DNA from: Treponema_C sp050320395
GTDB taxonomy: Bacteria > Spirochaetota > Spirochaetia > Treponematales > Treponemataceae
NCBI RefSeq assembly: GCF_050320395.1
Contig: NZ_CP144459.1
Span: 806,001-870,000, forward strand
Length of the DNA stretch: 64,000 bases
Direction of reading: 5' to 3'
Shown here piece by piece: positions 60,374-64,000 of the stretch. The notes under the pieces are model-generated. The model searched no databases and was not told where the DNA came from. It was given only the letters and a program-made list of their open reading frames with translations. The position numbers and the translations under genes are program-made. The stretch's first letter is position 1. Each line of letters starts with the position of its first letter.

Positions 60374-61888
60374 TTAAATCAGCTTTTCCCATGCTTTCTT
60401 ATACTCTTCATACCCGCTAACGGGAGCTTTGTCAACCGCCTGATAACTTATATCGGCAGCTTCACCCAATTCGCAGATTTTTTTACCGCTCAAGGCCATA
60501 ATCGCCGTCATTGCCGAACCGCAGGCCGTAGCCTCGCTTATACTCGTCAGGAAAAAATCGTTTTCGCTCATAGCGGCGGCCAAAAGAGCATTGTACAGTT
60601 TGTTTTTGCGGAATCCGCCTTCGGTAAACACCTTTGTGCCTTTTTTCAATCCTGCGCGGCGTAAGGCCGTTTCGGTTTGTATCACAAGCGATAAGTCCAA
60701 AAGAGCGAAAAAGCGCTTTTCATTCCGTATGATTTCCGGAAGCTTGGTACCGTTTTGCATATCTTCAAGAGAATAAAACGTTCCTTTTTCCCAAATGCCC
60801 GGCTTTGAACCGGTAAATTGTCCCGAGCCTGCAACCATTTCGGGCATCAAAAAGGTATCTTTTGCATTCAATACCGCTTGTGCTTCATCAAAACCGAACG
60901 AAGGAAAGTCGTCGGTTTTATTTACCTTTTTGTACAAGCTGATGTAAGTATCGAATTCCATCCCTCCCAAAAAGATTGATGTTTTTACGGGCTGACGGAA
61001 TGCCGATTGATTAAAGAATACTATTTTGCCGATGTCTTCATCGTTAAAATCAAGGTTGTCCTGCGGGTGCATGCAGACGCACCAGGTTCCCGTTGAATTA
61101 AGTACAAAGTCGCCCGTATCGCTTTTTGCAAGGTAGGGTAAAAGCGACGCGTTTGAATCATGGATACCCATTGTAACGATAACCGACTTATCCAAGCCGG
61201 TGCGTTTGGCAGTCTCTTCGCTTATGGTTCCTAAGGTTTCGCACGTGTTTTTATAGTTGACCGGAAGCAGGGGGCGTATATTCAGTTTGTCGGCAACGGG
61301 CGACCAATCGCTTTTTTTGTGGTTCCACAAATAGCTGTGACAGCCGCAATAGGTAGGTTCGATTCCCGCAATACCCGTAAAGACATGTCCCCAATACTGC
61401 GGGAAGTTCAGGATTGTCTTTGTCTTTGCAAATTCGCCGGGGAAATATTTTTGCATATACATAATGCCCTTTGCCGGATTTATAAGAGAGCCGAAGGGAG
61501 GCGTATACGTTGTTTTTTGTAATTCTTCCTTTGTGCCGCAAAGCGTGTAAAAGTCCGTTTGGAAACTTTCTCCCGGCTCATGGGTGTACAATACACAAGG
61601 TGCGCAGACCTTGCCCTTGTCGTCAATACATACAAAGGTTGCCCCGTGCGTTGTTATCGACAAAGCCCTTATCGGATATTTTTGAGCAAAGACTTGCAGC
61701 TGAGCGCAAAACCATTCTTCCATGCCGGCTAAATCGTGGGCGTCTACTTCAAGCCCGCTTGCCGGTTCTTTTACCTTCAGCGGTTCAAAGTTTTTATACA
61801 CCGCATCGAGCTGGCGGAGGTTTTCGTCGTATACGGCAACCTTTTTGTTCGTCATGCCGATGTCTATAACGGCAACAGCATAGTTCAT
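60374..61888 (-). CDS. FGGY-family carbohydrate kinase
   Basis: A 504-residue sugar kinase. IDIGMTNKKVAVYD is the N-terminal ATP loop; SITTHGATFVCID, VTMGIHDSNASLLPYL and the C-terminal FTEGGFRKNKLYNALLAAAM fit FGGY kinases of the rhamnulokinase/fuculokinase side. The substrate is probably a ketose from this operon. AGGAG precedes the ATG at 61888. The longer ORF to 62002 runs through the repeat. Confidence 0.85.
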   Translation of the reverse strand: MNYAVAVIDIGMTNKKVAVYDENLRQLDAVYKNFEPLKVKEPASGLEVDAHDLAGMEEWFCAQLQVFAQKYPIRALSITTHGATFVCIDDKGKVCAPCVLYTHEPGESFQTDFYTLCGTKEELQKTTYTPPFGSLINPAKGIMYMQKYFPGEFAKTKTILNFPQYWGHVFTGIAGIEPTYCGCHSYLWNHKKSDWSPVADKLNIRPLLPVNYKNTCETLGTISEETAKRTGLDKSVIVTMGIHDSNASLLPYLAKSDTGDFVLNSTGTWCVCMHPQDNLDFNDEDIGKIVFFNQSAFRQPVKTSIFLGGMEFDTYISLYKKVNKTDDFPSFGFDEAQAVLNAKDTFLMPEMVAGSGQFTGSKPGIWEKGTFYSLEDMQNGTKLPEIIRNEKRFFALLDLSLVIQTETALRRAGLKKGTKVFTEGGFRKNKLYNALLAAAMSENDFFLTSISEATACGSAMTAIMALSGKKICELGEAADISYQAVDKAPVSGYEEYKKAWEKLI

Positions 61889-61891
61889 AAC

Positions 61892-62055
61892 TACTCCTAT
61901 AAAAATATTTTGAGGGATTTTCAAATCCCGAAAAATATTTTTTCGGCACTTCCGCAGCACAGCGAGGAAGTGCAATAAATATCGGAAGTTTGCCGAAGGC
62001 AAACTTTGGAAGCAAGGTGCGGTACTATTTATGCCGCGCCTTGCGGCCCATCCTT
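61892..62055. repeat. Intergenic hairpin repeat, copy 2
   Basis: Matches 60172-60350 along most of its length. Hairpin arms again differ by partly compensated changes (AGTTTGCC / GGCAAACT around GAA; GCGGTA / ATGCCGC), while the spacers between the hairpins are conserved. Confidence 0.85.
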
Positions 62056-62062
62056 ATTAGTA

Positions 62063-63262
62063 TTAATGCAGCATTACCTGACCGCCGGTAACGGGCAGGG
62101 CCTGCCCTGTTTCATATACCTGTTCTACAAGGTAGAGAACGGCTCTTAAAACGTCGGGACCGGAGCAGCCCCTGTTCATCGGAACTTTTGCCTCGTAAAA
62201 GGCTTTTACATCCTGAACGGTTTTTGCACCGGGAACCTTACCCGTTTTTAAGTACTGTACAAATAAGCCCTTTTCGGGATCCGACCACAGCGGACCGTCG
62301 AAAAAGTTTCCGGGACATACGGCGTTTACCTTTATACCGTAGCCGACCAATTCAAGGGCAAAGCTTTCCACCAAACCGATACTGCCGAATTTTCCGCCGG
62401 CGTATGCGCCGTTTTTATTTGAGCCTTCCAATCCGGACTTTGAATTGATTTGAATAATATCGCTTGTCCATGAGGGGCAGGCGGCATTTTGGCGCTTCAT
62501 AAGAGCGGCGCAGTGTTTTGAAACAATGGCGAATGCCGTGTAGTTTATGTCGGTTACAAAGCGGAAAGACGCGATGTCCTGTTCCAAAATGCTTGAAGCG
62601 CGCAGTACTCCGGCATTGCTTACGCACAAATCCAAGCCGCCTGCTTTAAGGGCGATTGTTTCAACCATCTCGCGAACCGACTCTTCATCTGCAACGTTTA
62701 CCTTTACCGCAAAGGCGACTTCTTTGCCGTATTCGGTATTTAAGGCGGAAGCGAGCTTTTCGGCTCCTTCAATATTCAAGTCGGCTATACAAACAACGGC
62801 TCCCTGATTTATCAAGCCGCGTACGATTTCTTCGCCGAAACCCTGAGCGCCGCCGGTAACGAGGGCAACACGGTTTTTTACAACGTCGGCGCGGCAGGAA
62901 GGACAAACCGCGCTTCCCGCTTTTGCAGAAAGTGTATTGTCAATAGGCCATGACGCGGCAGTTCCGCTTTGGGCCGCTTTAAGAGAAGGCATATCGGGTG
63001 CGGTAATAAAAAAGGCGCTTTCTCCCTTGTATACCGCTTCTATGAAGGCGGGAATCGCATTTTTACCGCCTTCTTTTACCGTATCAAAGGCTTTGTGCAC
63101 GGTTTCGGCTGCAGCCTTTTCATCATCGGTATCAATAAGGATACGGACAGGACTTTGAGAAGGGGCGGGGTTTTTATCGAAAAAGCGGACCGTCCACGGT
63201 TTTCCCGCTTTTTGTATGGCAGCTCCGCGAATAAGGGGAGCTGTAAATACGGCATTATTCAT
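62063..63262 (-). CDS. SrlD-like sorbitol-6-phosphate dehydrogenase, extended
   Basis: A 399-residue protein. Residues from about 130 form an SDR: TGGAQGFGEEIVRGLI, VSNAGVL, INSKSGLEGS with catalytic AYAGGKFGSIGL, and a C-terminus KVPMNRGCSGPDVLRAVLYL ... LPVTGGQVMLH that closely resembles sorbitol-6-phosphate 2-dehydrogenase SrlD. The first 125 residues are an extra domain of unknown role with a CPSC motif (about 119-122) at its end. AGGAGG precedes the ATG. Confidence 0.8.
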   Translation of the reverse strand: MNNAVFTAPLIRGAAIQKAGKPWTVRFFDKNPAPSQSPVRILIDTDDEKAAAETVHKAFDTVKEGGKNAIPAFIEAVYKGESAFFITAPDMPSLKAAQSGTAASWPIDNTLSAKAGSAVCPSCRADVVKNRVALVTGGAQGFGEEIVRGLINQGAVVCIADLNIEGAEKLASALNTEYGKEVAFAVKVNVADEESVREMVETIALKAGGLDLCVSNAGVLRASSILEQDIASFRFVTDINYTAFAIVSKHCAALMKRQNAACPSWTSDIIQINSKSGLEGSNKNGAYAGGKFGSIGLVESFALELVGYGIKVNAVCPGNFFDGPLWSDPEKGLFVQYLKTGKVPGAKTVQDVKAFYEAKVPMNRGCSGPDVLRAVLYLVEQVYETGQALPVTGGQVMLH

Positions 63263-63306
63263 ATATCCTCCTGATATAATTCCGTTTTAATTTTTCGTGT
63301 GCCGGC

Positions 63307-64000
63307 TTACACATGATGTGCCGCGCATTGTGTTTTTATCTGTTGAGCCGCTTCTTCAACGGTCATTGTTCCGGCCGGAAACAATTTTTTTCCCAAATCG
63401 GCATACAAGCTTACTCGTTCGTTTAAGGATAAGGCGCTTAGGGGATTTTCCGGCGAAAACAAACCGTATTTTGTCTTATAGGACGAAAGCGCTTCGTGGG
63501 CGACAAGAGCCCATGTGGCATCGGTAAGGCTTGCAAAGTCTTCATCCAAAAGTTCGGGGCAGGAAAATTCCTGACGCGAACTGTTTATATCTACACCCGA
63601 TATTTCCATAAAGCCGTACTTTTCGCACAAGCGGCGCACGCGCAAAAGCTGCTGTTTTGTGTTCCGCGGGGGCATATAGGTTACCGCAAGATATCCCGCT
63701 TCTTTAAGAACGGGGAATAAATCGTCCAAAAAGTCGTCTTCGAATTTTTCGGCTTTTTTATCTCCGGTAGGAGATTCTGTTATATCGCCCAAATAAGCAT
63801 AGGCGGGAATCGCCCCGATTGATCGGGCAAAGGCGGTAACCGTTTCGGCGGGAATACATTCGTCGCTTCCGGGCTGAATAAAAATACGCGGTAAAAATTC
63901 ACTTTTTAAAACACCGAGCAAATCGTAGAGATAATGCGGATTTGAAGCGTCTGCGAGCCTGTCGGCTATTTTGCCTTCGATATACAAGTTAAAACGTGCT
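63307..64000 (-). CDS. Sugar-operon gene, 5' end beyond window
   Basis: The reading frame stays open to the window end, where it reads ARFNLYIEGKIADRL, so the gene starts outside; the TTG at 63987 is internal. The 231 visible residues (EFLPRIFIQPGSDECIPAET; EISGVDINSSRQEFSCPELL; ATWALVAHEAL) suggest the C-terminal half of a TIM-barrel-like metal hydrolase, perhaps of the PHP type, but I do not recognise it with certainty. It is the first visible gene of the minus-strand sugar operon. Confidence 0.6.
   Translation of the reverse strand, partial: ARFNLYIEGKIADRLADASNPHYLYDLLGVLKSEFLPRIFIQPGSDECIPAETVTAFARSIGAIPAYAYLGDITESPTGDKKAEKFEDDFLDDLFPVLKEAGYLAVTYMPPRNTKQQLLRVRRLCEKYGFMEISGVDINSSRQEFSCPELLDEDFASLTDATWALVAHEALSSYKTKYGLFSPENPLSALSLNERVSLYADLGKKLFPAGTMTVEEAAQQIKTQCAAHHV

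Overview
The window reads as chromosome of a spirochaete of the genus Treponema, most likely an oral or other host-associated species. Reasons: a moderate G+C impression, the chemotaxis pair cheR-cheB, a FliL-like protein, amino-acid-fermenter genes, a diderm Lpt set, many short lipoproteins with lipoboxes, and a housekeeping order (rplU-prp-rpmA-obg-nadD-yqeK-LCP-rsfS; spoVG-tRNA-rplY-tilS-ftsH) of spirochaetal type. The species is an inference; no rRNA is present.

Layout. 1-241: hairpin-rich leader. 242-4445: GNAT gene, then a minus-strand operon pyrG-lptC-lptA-lptB. 4534-10441: cheR-cheB, an RseC/TPR pair, a polyprenyl synthase, rlmE and an M23 peptidase. 10559-12551: anti-sigma/ECF sigma pair and small membrane proteins. 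12696-17038: acidic-repeat membrane protein, thioesterase, DUF1622 protein, outer-membrane barrel candidate. 17202-21128: metNIQ and an ArsB/NhaD-type transporter. 21134-26993: fumC, psuK-psuG, an amino-acid dehydrogenase under a MerR-type operator, and its MerR regulator. 27213-32182: ribosomal/GTPase/NAD operon. 32237-43821: acidic protein, ispE, spoVG, tRNA-Gln, rplY, tilS, ftsH, an export-signal protein, HtrA-like protease, lepA.

43858-49650 is an accessory island between lepA and an AGE-family epimerase gene. It carries two Rpn-type PD-(D/E)XK nuclease genes, a lipoprotein, a broken HU/Ig-like gene, a 12-copy octanucleotide repeat, and long arrays of perfect hairpins. The hairpins fall into two families. 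Type A has a constant base (GAGTTTT...AAAACTC) and a variable tip. Type B has a constant tip (about ACATCCGTGT) and a variable base. The arms differ from copy to copy but stay complementary. One cassette sits inside the HU/Ig-like gene. This is the best candidate in the window for an undescribed system.

49710-57916: epimerase, rhodanese, tatD, IMP dehydrogenase, RecQ-like helicase, glnA and a lipoprotein. 57954-64000: short-chain dehydrogenase and a minus-strand sugar/hexitol operon (right-edge gene, SrlD-like dehydrogenase, FGGY kinase, zinc dehydrogenase); two of its junctions carry copies of a further hairpin repeat of about 170 bp.

Other points: CTP synthase has lost its glutaminase cysteine (Gly383) and its usual oxyanion-loop sequence; several sigma-70 promoters lie so close to the ATG (cheR, ispE, guaB, probably pyrG) that leaderless mRNAs are predicted.
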